DNA of 64,000 nt from Lolium rigidum. Taxonomy: Eukaryota; Streptophyta; Magnoliopsida; Poales; Poaceae. The position numbers and the translations under genes are program-made. The DNA is taken from contig NC_061514.1 of NCBI RefSeq assembly GCF_022539505.1, positions 336,891,090 through 336,955,089 on the forward strand. Reading direction: 5' to 3'. Below are positions 1 through 10,331 of the stretch, piece after piece. The notes beneath the pieces were generated by a model. That model had not been told where the DNA came from and ran no database searches. It saw nothing but the letters and a program-made list of their open reading frames with translations. Numbering within the stretch: position 1 is the first letter of the stretch; every line of letters starts with the position of its first letter.

Positions 1-1650
1 CGATCCACCACTAGCAGCAGTCTTTCCGCCCTCCAACTCATCCGTGCAGGTAAGATGTAACTGGCGAGGCAGTCTAGAGGGTCAGCAACCTCCATGCCCC
101 AAACGCCTTCCCATTCTATCCTCCATCACCCTCCCTCCGCCTTCCCATTCTGCATACCGAGGGTCATGTTGGCCAGCGCATCAACTTCCACTCTAGCTTC
201 TCCAAGCTCAGAGGTCAAGCCACAAACATTCCATTGCATTGAACATCCTGGTCAGCACTGCTGCCATGACAATGCTCCTGGTCAACCCCAGAGACAAGTT
301 TCTGATTCGTTAGATTTTCATCTTTGGTTATCGGAACAGTGAACAATTCCTAAGATGAAAGATGGCCATGCTGTGTGTTTTTTTTATCATAATTAACGGA
401 TAGAACATATTTTCTCACTGTAAATTGCTAATTCAGTGTTCACCTCAAATCAAAATGTTTCCTATGTGTTGAGCCTGTACATCTTCTATTGATTTGGCCT
501 CTTAGTGCGCTGTCAGCTCTAAGAATATTTGGGTCAACATCGAGATATTGGCTTATATTGGAGAGGTGACCGATGTCTCGCTGTTTTTACACTGTTTTAA
601 GGATTCCTTTAATCCATCCTATTGTCGCACCATACCTATTTGATGGAATGCCCAAGACGAGAAATTTGGTATTCAGAACTGATCTGCCTGAATCAGAAAG
701 TAACACTCGAACTGGAGCAACGAAATAAGTTAAATTACTCTTTTGTCGAGATTGACAAAGGGTGTGCAGGAACAGGGTAATGCACATGAATAAGCTGCTG
801 CCATCAGTAACCGGTGGCTAGATCTGTCCTGATCTTATTCCTTTTTTTCCATATTACTTTCCTCTGGAAACAACTATAGATTCATCTTATCTGTGAAATG
901 TTTTCTACCTTCGGACTTCCCATATTTCAATTACATGCTACTGATGATAAATTTAACCTCCATTGTCAGAATAATAATCATGTAGCAATCGGATCCAAAG
1001 CCTCTCTATTTTATCTTATTACCTATCAAGCATTCAAGCAACAAAATAAAACAGATACCCCATCATTGATATAATTTTTTTTTCCTGCAGTTAATTTCAT
1101 ATGCATGATGCTGACTTGAACCATCTCTCTCTGAGCTTAATTTGTCTCCCCGTCTTTCCATTAAACATGGCGGCTTTCAAGCTAGACTTTCATGTGTATA
1201 TGCATATCAGACATATATCTCAATTTTCTTGGCACTACTGTGTATATATTCCATACGACAAATACTACAATACGCGTCTTAATTTCCTTCCTTGCTCTCT
1301 TCTCATGCCAGCATGTCTCTGAAATGTCGCCAAAAATCCCACAAGAAGGAGCAGAGCATTTCATAATTATTTATAGTACACTAGTATACACTTTTGTCTA
1401 GTATTAACCTCGCCGACTACTACTTACTAGATAAGCGACAGACAGAAGCAGCCAGTACAACCCCACAAAATTAACTAAGTAAAAAAATCAGCTCTAATCA
1501 ACACCTCCCAGCTCGTATACACTGCAATACCTATCACAGCAAATAAATAAGCGAAAAATCCCCCAAACCCGCGGGCGAAGTACACAAGAGGGCAAATCCG
1601 CTGAGCAAAGTGCGAGAGATTTAAAATCGGGAGAAGGCACGAGCACTCAC
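1..1650. other. Noncoding left edge, possible first intron of the VSR gene
   Basis: AT-rich sequence with no convincing coding region on either strand. If the receptor exon at 1651..1963 belongs to an intact gene, this stretch is part of its first intron, because the gene runs leftwards. I looked for the expected second exon (continuation of the protease-associated domain after the Asp-Arg-Gly segment) and did not find it, so it is either off the window or missing. Confidence 0.4.
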
Positions 1651-1963
1651 GTCCGCGGTCTATGAGGAGGAAGCTGGGGAGCGCGCCGGGCTTGGTGCGG
1701 AAGAGCTGGTCCTTGCTGCCGCCGCCGCCGCCGAAGGCGTCGCAGGCGTCCGAGTTGCCCTTGGGGTAGACGACGGCGCCGGCCATGCTCCCGCCGTACT
1801 GCGGGATGCCGAAGTTCCCTATGGCGCTGTCGCGCCGCCCCCGCAGCGCCGTGGGGGAGGTGACCATCAGGCTGTTCTTCTCCACCACGAACCGCGCGTC
1901 CGCCGCCGCCGCCAGCGCCAGCAGCAGCAGCGGTAGCAGCTGCCGAAGCCCGAGCCCGCGCAT
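1651..1963 (-). CDS. Vacuolar sorting receptor (VSR/BP-80 family), first exon
   Basis: The exon encodes about 104 residues starting at the ATG at 1961-1963. A 23-residue hydrophobic signal peptide (Leu/Ala-rich) is followed by the hallmark start of the mature receptor, RFVVEKNSLMVTSPTALRG. Next come IGNFGIPQYGG and the segment FRTKPGALPSFLLIDRG of the protease-associated domain. These are characteristic of plant vacuolar sorting receptors, type I membrane proteins that carry cargo from Golgi/TGN to vacuole and usually have about 620 residues. A GTGAGT splice donor (minus strand, 1645-1650) ends the exon in phase 1. A low-complexity Gly run (FGGGGGSKD) comes from a GCC repeat. The remaining exons (EGF repeats, transmembrane segment, YMPL-type tail) are not visible, so this is either an intact gene with a first intron longer than 1.6 kb or an isolated first-exon fragment. 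The family call is solid; the integrity of the gene is not. Confidence 0.85.
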
Positions 1964-2130
1964 CGCGGCCGTGTGCAGCTGCTCCTCCGGTAGTGGCGGC
2001 CGGCGGCGAGCGGGGAGGCGAGGGTTCAGATCGGAAGCGGAAGTGGAGTGGAGATTTATTGGAGCGGTTTATCTCTCTCTCCACCTGCTCTGCTCGTGGC
2101 TCGCGTCGCGTGGTAAAGTGAAATGCAAAA
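1964..2130 (-). promoter_or_regulatory. Probable 5' leader/core promoter of the VSR exon
   Basis: GC-rich sequence immediately upstream of the receptor ATG, passing rightwards into a pyrimidine-rich (plus strand) tatctctctctcc tract at 2068-2080. On the gene strand this is a GA-repeat, common in plant core promoters and leaders. I see no clear TATA box; an AATAAAT near 2053 is only a weak candidate. Confidence 0.35.
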
Positions 2131-2661
2131 CTTTTTCTCTGAGCTAAACAACGAATGCGATGCGAATGGTGTGGGGCGGAGCTTCCAGGGCCACCTGGGC
2201 CGTGGGGCCCGGCCCTGCAGGCACTTCTGGGAATGAGATGGCCCTTCTTAAACTTTTCTTTTTTATAATTTTCTTCTACTCTATATACATGGAAATTTTG
2301 GTAAAATTGAGACACTTTTGGTGGGACGGACGGAATGTGTGTGACTATGAATGTAAATATTAGAATCTGCTTGTAAAAAAAAAGATAAACGAATGTACGT
2401 TCTCCATCTATAAAAGAATGTTGAAGATTTATCTAAATTTATATATTAAAAAGTGATACATCTAAATTTGTTTCGGAAAAAAATATACATCTAAATTTAA
2501 ATAAAATTTCGACATAATTTTATGAAAAAGGTAGTATAAATGCAAGTGGTTCATGGTTAGGATACCCACTACGCTCTTTAGTCCAAAAAGTAAACTAACT
2601 TGATGATAGCGGACCACTTGTATCACATAGGTAGAAGATTTGGATAGGAGAATGTGATGTA

Positions 2662-2707
2662 CTCTCTCCGTCCTATGAAAGTTGCAACCTTCATGAAACG
2701 GAGCGAG
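2662..2707. mobile_element. Mini-Stowaway MITE made almost only of its two inverted repeats
   Basis: The 46-bp unit begins CTCTCTCCGTCCTATG and ends with its inverted copy ACGGAGCGAG. It is flanked by TA on both sides (2660-2661, 2708-2709), as expected for Stowaway/Mariner-type insertions. The two arms pair almost completely and meet at GTTGCAAC, so there is no internal region. It is much shorter than ordinary Stowaways (about 80-400 bp). Confidence 0.6.
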
Positions 2708-2719
2708 TATTATTTTGAT

Positions 2720-3222
2720 GTACTAGAGTGATATCTCTTCAAGAAATCTAATGAAATGCATGAAACTTGAAGTTATTTACAAAAATATGCAACATTTTGT
2801 TGGTCCTAATAGTTGAGAGGAAAAAATCTATAGACGTGGACAATATGTGTATTTGAAAATTTATCTAAAGTTCGTTTTGGTTCATTGGTGTACCTGATTG
2901 GTGTAGATAAGGTGAATGGGCGGGCTGAAAAAATGGATGATATGTGTGGCTTGCGTGAAGATGTCATGCACATTGTCAGTTTTAAACTTCCTGAGCGTTT
3001 ACGCATAGCAAAACACATGACTTGGAATAACAGCTATGTGGTTTATTCACTGAAAATAATTGCAAAATTTTCACTTGCTCAAACTCGCACATGTTTTTTC
3101 ATGTGTAATTACATAGCGGTATGGTGCAATCATACCTCATTAATCAAACGCACAAAATAAAATGTCGTGGACAATTTGTTGGCTAAAATAAATGATGTGA
3201 ATGTCTTGCATGTAGAAACAGA
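2720..3222. other. AT-rich intergenic sequence
   Basis: No gene or clear repeat structure is supported here. The short open frames have no recognisable similarity and lack splice context. Confidence 0.4.
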
Positions 3223-3224
3223 TA

Positions 3225-3634
3225 CTCCCTCCGTTCCTTTCTATAATGTCTATTGTTTTTTCGCAATTGTTTTAGAATATAAGAGGAAAGCTGTGTTTTT
3301 TTGCAAATAACCCTTTCCACCGATTTGTTTCCGTCCAGAAAATCTGGAACGAATCTGTTCACGTTGAGAAAATTTGGTATGCAATCACGTAGAGAAAATC
3401 TGGACGTGAGATTAGGAAGGAGTAGATCACGCACGCGTCTGTTAAGGAAGTAGCAAATACAGATCACGTGAGATTAGGAAGGAGTAGGCCGCGCGTAGGG
3501 AGCAGATCACGTCTCCGATCTGTTTCCAGTTTCCGCTTTTTTCTCTCAAATAGCGCTGGGGGGTTTTGTGTCAATAAATTTGCTTGCGCTAATTTCCGTG
3601 CCAAAAAACAATAGGCACAAAGGAACGGATGGAG
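3225..3634. mobile_element. Stowaway-type MITE, 410 bp
   Basis: The left end is CTCCCTCCGTTCCTTT and the right end is its inverted counterpart AGGAACGGATGGAG. The similarity of the inverted repeats continues for more than 30 bases (both arms reach a TATTGTTTTTT tract). TA dinucleotides flank it at 3223-3224 and 3635-3636, the Stowaway/Mariner target duplication. Inside, the segment GTGAGATTAGGAAGGAGTAG occurs twice (about 3409 and 3469), a small internal duplication. There is no transposase. Confidence 0.8.
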
Positions 3635-3809
3635 TAATAAGTAATAAATGTTGGTCAAATGATATGGAAAATTGGTTGACTAAAATATTAAACGATATGG
3701 ATAGCTTGCATGTTGAGGTAGACCGCACTTAGAGGAATTTTGATTTACAACATATATAGATTTCTAAGCTTTCTCAACATCTCTTTTTCAACATGGAGAG
3801 AAGCATCAT

Positions 3810-4810
3810 TTTCATATAAGAAGGGCCAAGAGGCCAAATTACAACATGTTTATGGCACAGATTGGCGAGTCCCCGCTACCACTAGGGCAGACCACACACT
3901 CTAGCCAACTACTCCCTAGTACTCCACATGTACATCTGAGCTAGGGCACCCTAAACAACCCCGCTAAGAGCCACAAAGCAGCCTTTGTGGAGACTTTTCG
4001 AATGATCTCATCCGACAAGTGTGTAGCTTCCTCAAACACTACATCGTTTCGGTGCGGCTACAAGCTCCAACAAATTAGTGCCACTCATGTCCAGAGGTCC
4101 CGGTCTCATCCAGATCCCCTCTCATGTCATGTAACCAATCTAGAAACTCATATCCTGCGGCAACATCCAGTGTATCTTGTTCAACCATCACAAGCAGGTT
4201 GCCTAGACCTCGCGAGAGAGCACTCACACCATCGGCTAATGATGCAATGTCTCGTCGCCCTGGTCGCAAAGGGGACATGCGATGGGATGTGGTAATCCAT
4301 GCCGACTCACTATGTTGTTTGCCCAACATATGTTCCTCACTATTAGCCATAGGAAGACCTTATGCACTGTTTTCCTTCCAGTTCCACCTAAGGACATAGT
4401 CCACCCCAACCGTCAATGTGGTTCCCACAAAACGGTCGGCCACATCCAGGCCTGACCGCAAGCGCATTTAGGTTGGAGGAGAGGCCTTCCAACCATCACC
4501 ACTTGTCTGTCCAAAATAAAGTGGTCGCTCTATCCACCAGGGTCGACAATATCGTGGCACCAAAAAGATGTCTAGCCATTAGAGGGACCTGAATGTTGAG
4601 CTCCTTCCGCGGCTTGGAATCACCTACTCGACTGAGCCACAACCATCGGCCCGCGTGTAGTGCCATATTCATCAAACGTGGGCTAGGGATGCCAATCCCT
4701 CCTAGCTCCTTGGGCATGCAAACCTTGTGCCACACCACTAGACAGTGACCTCCATGCACATCTTTCCTCCATTGGAAAGCGTGGATGATCTCCACGATCT
4801 CCATCAAGGT
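3810..4810 (-). pseudogene. Degenerate LINE (non-LTR retrotransposon) remnant
   Basis: On the minus strand a frame at 4496-4807 contains WRKDVHGGHCLVVWHKVC, PKELGGIGIPSPRLMNMALH and ATTLFWTDKW. This is the region just after the reverse transcriptase, including the conserved G-G-L/I-G-I segment, of grass LINE ORF2 proteins. Further left the same strand continues only in broken pieces (4075-4350), ending near 3810 in a sequence typical of LINE 3' ends (GTAATTTGGCC). The reverse transcriptase core and 5' part are missing. It is independent of, and much older than, the LINE at 5373..7814. Confidence 0.65.
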
Positions 4811-5355
4811 CTTGTGAGTATATATGATGTTGCTGCCCTGTTTTGCTCTGAATTTAATCCATGACCACAGTGATAATAGTTGTCATTTCAAATACTACCA
4901 TCTACTCCAAAGTGCATGAATTTAACCCATGACCTGGGAGTATGTGCGTGTGAATCATCTTTGAGTGTGGGTGAATTGACCGCTATTATTTAGGATACAT
5001 CTAGCATTTTTATCTAAATTTACCCTATGACCATGGTGCAAGCAAAGTTTTTTTCCTCTACAATTTTAATGATCGCTTAATTAGCGCTCACCGAATAGTG
5101 AACAATTTGTGTTTTCTATTTTTGAAGTCAATAATTTTTGCTCTTTCGTGGCAACGTACAGGGATTGTGCTACTGAGAATTAAACGGTCTATTTCTCCCT
5201 TGCTCGATCATTTATCTCCTACATATTTAAAGTCTGGACTACTGATTAATTCTATGGAGGAGAAACCTAATCTAGTATGCCACCGGGTGTCTCGTCCATC
5301 AATATCAAAGTGTAAGATTTTGTCAAGCCTTCAAGGTAAAAGTTCTACTCGAACT
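4811..5355. other. Intergenic sequence between two LINE insertions
   Basis: AT-rich, with no supported gene. It provides the insertion site of the next LINE: its right edge carries the 17-bp target site. Confidence 0.4.
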
Positions 5356-5372
5356 GAAAATACTCAAATTGT

Positions 5373-7814
5373 TTTTTTCGAAATGGGGATTTGCCCCGGC
5401 TTCTGCATCATGATGATGCACACAGCCATTTATTTAAAAAGGTTCCACAAAGTATGGTTTACAACTCACGCATCACCGAGGATTGATACAAAAATCAACC
5501 ATCGAAAAGAACACATACTATGACTACATCTCAACATAGCCTACTAGTATGACGCCAACCAGCCTGACACAAGATATCCTGAGCGACCATCAGGAGCCGT
5601 GTGCATCCAGAAGCCATGACATCCCGCTGCCCCTCCGGGGAGAGTAGGGCCCAAAGCTGGACCCAATGGGAAACCATATGAATAACCTGCAAGAAATGAA
5701 AAGAGACTTTTTTGTTAAAAATTATATCATTTCTGACCCTCCAAATAGACCAACATAAGGCAGACACCCCAATCCGGATAAAAGCCTTAGATTGTCTATC
5801 TACTCCATTTAACCAATTACCAAACATATTAGTAATATTGGTGGGAGGTGGAAGATCATAAGTGAAATTAACTGTACGCCATAAGAGCTTAGCTAATGGG
5901 CAGTCAATAAAAAGGTGTTGTATGGTTTCCTGTTCCCCACAGAAAACACATTTTGTACATCCATTCCAATGTCGTTTAGCAAGGTTATCCTTAGTTAACA
6001 GAACCTTATTACTCAAAAACCACATGAAAATCTTAATTTTAAGCGGGACTTTAACCTTCCATAGATATTTTCTTAGAAATGGGGTATGGTCACACATAAT
6101 ATCTTCATACATCGACTTCACTGTAAAAGAACCATTAGTTGTCAACCTCAAAACAAAACGATCATCCTCTTCATTCAAATTAACCATCATTAGTTTCCTA
6201 CATAACTGTAACCATAAAGTCCATTTGTTGCCACTCAACACCCTCCGAAATGTAATATTCAAAGGTGTTTGTGCTAACACCTGAGCGACAGTAACGTTCT
6301 TATGGTGTACAACATTATATAAGGACGGATACTGCTGAGCCAAAGAATTATTTCCTAACCAGATATCTTCCCAAAAGCGGATGTTTCTACCATTACCCAC
6401 TTTGAAAAAACCCCTAGAAAAAAACTCCTGTTTGACCTCCATCAATCCTTTCCAAAAAGGGGAATCAGTAGGTCTGGCTTGCACCTCCGATAATGTCTTC
6501 AGTCTTAGGTATTTATTACGTAGCAATTCTTGTCACACCCCGTCTTCATTCAGAATTTTAAAGAGCCACTTACTCAATAAGCATCTGTTTTTGATTTCAA
6601 GAACCTCAATACCTAAGCCCCCTTGATCTTTGGGTCGACAAACAATGTTCCATTTTGTAAGGCGATACTTTCTTTTATTTTCATCGGACTTCCAAAAGAA
6701 TCTAGATCTATAGAAATCCAAACGTTTCCTTACCCCAACAGGTATATGCAGGAAGGACAACATAAACATCGGTAAGCTAGTTAATACTGAATTGATAAGG
6801 ACTAGCCTATCACCATAGGATAGCAACTTTCCTTTCCAGCATCCTAATTTACTTTCAAAACGTGTTTCTACCGGATACCAGTCCGAATTCCTGAGTTTTT
6901 TGTAATGAATTGGAATACCCAAGTATCTAAAGGGGAGTTGTCCAGCATCACATCCAAAGATCTGCTTATATTGGTCCTCCTCCTCCTTTGCCTTTCCAAA
7001 ACAAAAAATCTCACTTTTGTGAAAGTTAATTTTAAGCCCCGATAGCTCTTCAAAGAGACATAAAATTAGTTTCATATTAACTGCTTTGTCGAGGTCATGT
7101 TCCAAAAAAAGGATAGTATCATCCGCATATTGTAGTATAGAGAGTCCTCCCTCAACTAAATGTGGAATTAAACCTCCAACTTGACCATCCTCTTTTGCTC
7201 GTTCAATCAAGATGGCAAGCATATCCACTACAATATTAAAGAGCATTGGGGATAGCGGATCCCCTTGCCTAAGTCCTTTTTTTGTCTGGAAATAATGACC
7301 AATATCATCATTTACCTTCACCCCAACACTACCCCCTTGAACAAACTGTTGCACTAATCTCCCCCATTCAGGAGCAAAGCCCTTCATGCGTAAGGTTTGT
7401 TGTAAAAAAGGCCATTTAACCTTATCATATGCTTTCTCAAAGTCGATTTTAAATAGTACCCCGTCCATTTTCTTAGTATGTAATTCATGAATTGTTTCGT
7501 GTAAAATAACTACCCCTTCCAGAATATTTCTACCTGGCATAAAGGCTGATTGGGTTGGCTTTATAACCCTTGGGGCAATCCCCGATATGCGATTAGTACC
7601 AACCTTAGTGAAAATCTTAAAACATACATTTAGCAAACAAATCGGTCTATATTGCTGAATTTGGACCGCGTCCTTTTTCTTCGGTAATAGAGTGATGACA
7701 CCAAAATTTAGTTTATAAAGAGGCAAATCCCCTTTGGTAAACTGAGAAAACAAGGCCATGAGATCATATTTTATTACTTCCCAAAATTTTTGATAAAACT
7801 CAGCTGGCAGCTGG
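5373..7814 (-). mobile_element. 5'-truncated LINE with 17-bp target-site duplication
   Basis: The element is bounded by a perfect 17-bp direct repeat, GAAAATACTCAAATTGT, at 5356-5372 and 7815-7831. The left boundary begins with a T-run (the minus-strand poly(A) tail). The right end starts abruptly inside the ORF2 reading frame, so the endonuclease and ORF1 are missing. This is the signature of target-primed reverse transcription with incomplete first-strand synthesis. The 3' untranslated part (5379-5530) precedes the tail. Confidence 0.93.
5531..7813 (-). pseudogene. LINE ORF2: reverse transcriptase plus zf-RVT domain, one in-frame stop
   Basis: One reading frame runs from the truncated 5' edge (about 7813) to 5531, broken only by a TGA at 6533-6535. 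Reverse-transcriptase blocks appear in order: YRPICLLNVCFKIFTKV, SAFMPGRNILEGV, the motif-A segment KIDFEKAYDKVKW, GLRQGDPLSPMLFNIV, the catalytic LQYADDTILF and FRYLGIPIHYKKL. Beyond the stop the same frame continues with a zinc-finger RVT region (WKVKVPLKIKIFMWF, then C-x2-C ... H-x4-C in KCVFCGEQETIQHLFIDC). All catalytic residues of the YADD box are present, but the endonuclease is gone. Near-intact reading suggests a fairly recent insertion. Confidence 0.92.
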
Positions 7815-7831
7815 GAAAATACTCAAATTGT

Positions 7832-7997
7832 GTAGCACTAAATAAGACGAGTCTAACACCTACTAGAGATAAATAAGCTATAAATAATTACTACTTCAAA
7901 AATAAATAACCTAGATCGTCCTAAATCATATTACATTGTACATTTTCGCCATAAGTGATACAACCATCTATATGTTCTAGGAAGGTGTGTACCACGT
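7832..7997. other. Spacer between two retroposon insertions
   Basis: AT-rich; no feature recognised. The two adjacent insertions each have their own distinct target duplication, so they are independent events. Confidence 0.4.
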
Positions 7998-8012
7998 AAA
8001 GAAAGCAAACTT

Positions 8013-8801
8013 AGCAAACACAAGAACGAAAGACAGCCACCGCATCTTCCTAACCTAGCCGCCCCTCCACCTCCGCCTCCCTAGATCGGTTTTCCCTCCT
8101 TTGGCCGGCCTCGCCGATGTCGGGAGCGGTGAGCAACCCAATCTATATGTGGAGTTTTTAATACAAGTAATATTTTCAATAGATTATGTTAGGGTTTTGG
8201 TAGCATCTTCTTTGTCACCTCCGTGACAATGGAGATTGCTACATCTATAATAAGTGATCTTCGATCCTTCGTTAGGCGAAGTAATCTCCTTTCCTACGAC
8301 AATGGTGGTGCTGGAAGATTAATTTTTATCTATGGTCCTTAAGATCTTGCTTTGCCAGATTGTTTGTATCTTTTTTTCATGGTTTCTGCAAGGAGGATTC
8401 TCCTCACAATATTTGTCTCGTCTGTTACGTTCCCGACAATGGTGATTCGTACTCTCGGCTCTGTAGCGACATCGACCAAGATGGTTGGTTGCGTGTTGGT
8501 ACTCTTCCCGATATTGATTGACTAATTTAATGCATGCACTTGTGCACATAGCCTTGGCACTACGACTCAAATTAAAATTATGAGAAAACCTTTGTTGGTA
8601 TTTACAGGTTTGTGGTTTGGTGTCTACATTCAGCTACCTTTAGAAAAGTACAAGTCATGAAAGAAGAAATAGTTCGAAGACCTCGATGATTTGCTCGTTT
8701 CTTTTATATTTTATTCTGTAATCGCTGAAGACAACTTATGTATCTCTACCATGTACTATTTGCGACTATAAATATATATGTTATTGATTGCCAGAAAAAA
8801 T
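8013..8801 (+). mobile_element. 789-bp non-autonomous retroposon with 15-bp target duplication
   Basis: Bounded by near-identical direct repeats AAAGAAAGCAAACTT (7998-8012) and AAAGAGAGCAAACTT (8802-8816). It begins with a CT/GC-rich segment (8040-8130) like the 5' leaders of grass non-LTR elements. It ends in an A-rich tail (CCAGAAAAAAT) just before the right repeat. No open frame of meaning is seen. The structure fits a retroposed transcript or a LINE deletion derivative moved by target-primed reverse transcription. I cannot assign a family. Confidence 0.6.
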
Positions 8802-8816
8802 AAAGAGAGCAAACTT

Positions 8817-10193
8817 GGTGCTAAAAATAACTTTTAAAAGTGCAATAAAAAGGAAAAACAAATGACATACTTGGTAAACCTCCCCAAGCTTTGGACAAGC
8901 TTCTGTAGGTTCCAAGGACCATGCTTTAAGGTTCTTCTTTCGGTGCTGATGTTGTCGAGGAATATTTATCGAGGGGATTTTTTTGGTGAAAATATTATCA
9001 ATGTGATAGTATTCATCAAAAATAGTAAAACAATCTTTAAAAAATATAAATTATAAATAGTTACTTGTACATCCTAGCGACGACTACAAACACTAGAGCA
9101 AGTTGAATACGTGTCGTTGTTCTTGCCCTTCCATCACCAGAGTCGAGCAATACTTGTCGTAGTAGACAGATGGAAAATCGTCGCGCAAATTTCCCAAAGA
9201 ACCAACGCACCACAACAGCAACCATCGCCAATGATGACAACTATAGAAAAGATTGACCTGAAAGCATAGCAACGAACACAAAACCGAGCAAATACTAGGA
9301 GATCCTCGGGCACATGACTCCACCCGCTCCCCCACACCCAGGCATAGACGCACCACCGGAGCGAGGGTAGAGCGGAAAATAACTTTATTTTAACTTTAGG
9401 TTGCAGAAACTGCCTCACCATCCCAAAAAGACACTTTAAAAAGTTAAACAAAGAACATGAACCCTCTCGCCGGCGAGAAGCCATGGTTCGCCACACCTCC
9501 AAGACCACAAGGCCACCGGAGAGGCGGAGACGCACCGAGGACAGGGCAGAGATGAGAGCTTCTTTACTTAATCCAGCTACCAACTGCTTGATAAAGTTGT
9601 GGCACACTCAATTCTCCGAACATGCGTCAAATTTGAGAACCCAAGTCATTGAACTTTCCCATGATTTCTGCCTTCAAGCACCTCATGCACTGAAGCAACA
9701 GACTTGTTTTACCAAATGCGCATGGGTTAGCGATGGCTTGCCTCCATGAGGCCTTTTCTTCTGTAAAGTAGATGTGCACTAGGTGAACATGCGAGCTTCG
9801 CCTCGCCGCCTGCATCACGTCATGCACATCGTGAACAGCTGAGAAAACAAAAAAAAAAATCGGGTATCTCTGCTACAGTGGTCTGCCCATAAAAAAATTT
9901 AACGTGATGGCACTAAGAGGACAAAAATCTGGTGCATAAACAAACAGCCTAATGCCATGTGCAACCTGCAACCAGGGCCACTTTGACATTAAATTCTACA
10001 GTATCGGTCTACAACTTTGAGAGCTTCACTGTTCTTCGCTCCAAATATCCTTTATGATGTCTTCCTAGAATGACACAAGAATATATGGATGGATGAACAT
10101 CATCGCACAATAGGAGATGTCGTAGACACCAGATTTGAAGGACATGTTGACCATAGAGGAAGAAAGCAGTGTGAACCTTGTATCACCGAGTCA
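8817..10193. other. Unclassified sequence with possible gene or element fragments
   Basis: Minus-strand frames at 9134-9607 and 9627-9827 have coding-like composition (for example EEKASWRQAIANPCAFGKTS and KAEIMGKFNDLGSQI), but neither has a recognisable domain or clean splice sites. The segment could be an old transposon-borne gene fragment. No confident gene is called. Confidence 0.25.
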
Positions 10194-10323
10194 TCAAGTT
10201 CTCTTAGGCACTGGACGACCTTTAGCACCAATATTGACAATGGGCATAATAGCAGTCACCATATCAATGACATCTGCATAACCATAGAAGAGTGGACTGT
10301 CAGAGAAAAGCAACTGCAAAGCA
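10194..10323 (-). CDS. Candidate terminal exon, unknown product
   Basis: On the minus strand a T-rich tract is followed by CTATGCAG (acceptor at 10324-10325) and a frame reading ALQLLFSDSPLFYGY, then VIDMVTAIMPIVNIGAKGR and a TGA stop at 10194-10196. The acceptor, the polypyrimidine tract and the smooth amino-acid composition make this look like a genuine last exon. I do not recognise the protein, and upstream exons on the same strand could not be linked with confidence. It could equally be a fragment of a dead gene. Confidence 0.25.
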
Positions 10324-10331
10324 CTGCATAG

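Noticed and set aside
1647..2315. 222-residue minus-strand frame over the VSR exon
   Set aside because: It overlaps the signal peptide exon in another frame and is an Arg/Ala/Gly-rich shadow of a GC-rich region.
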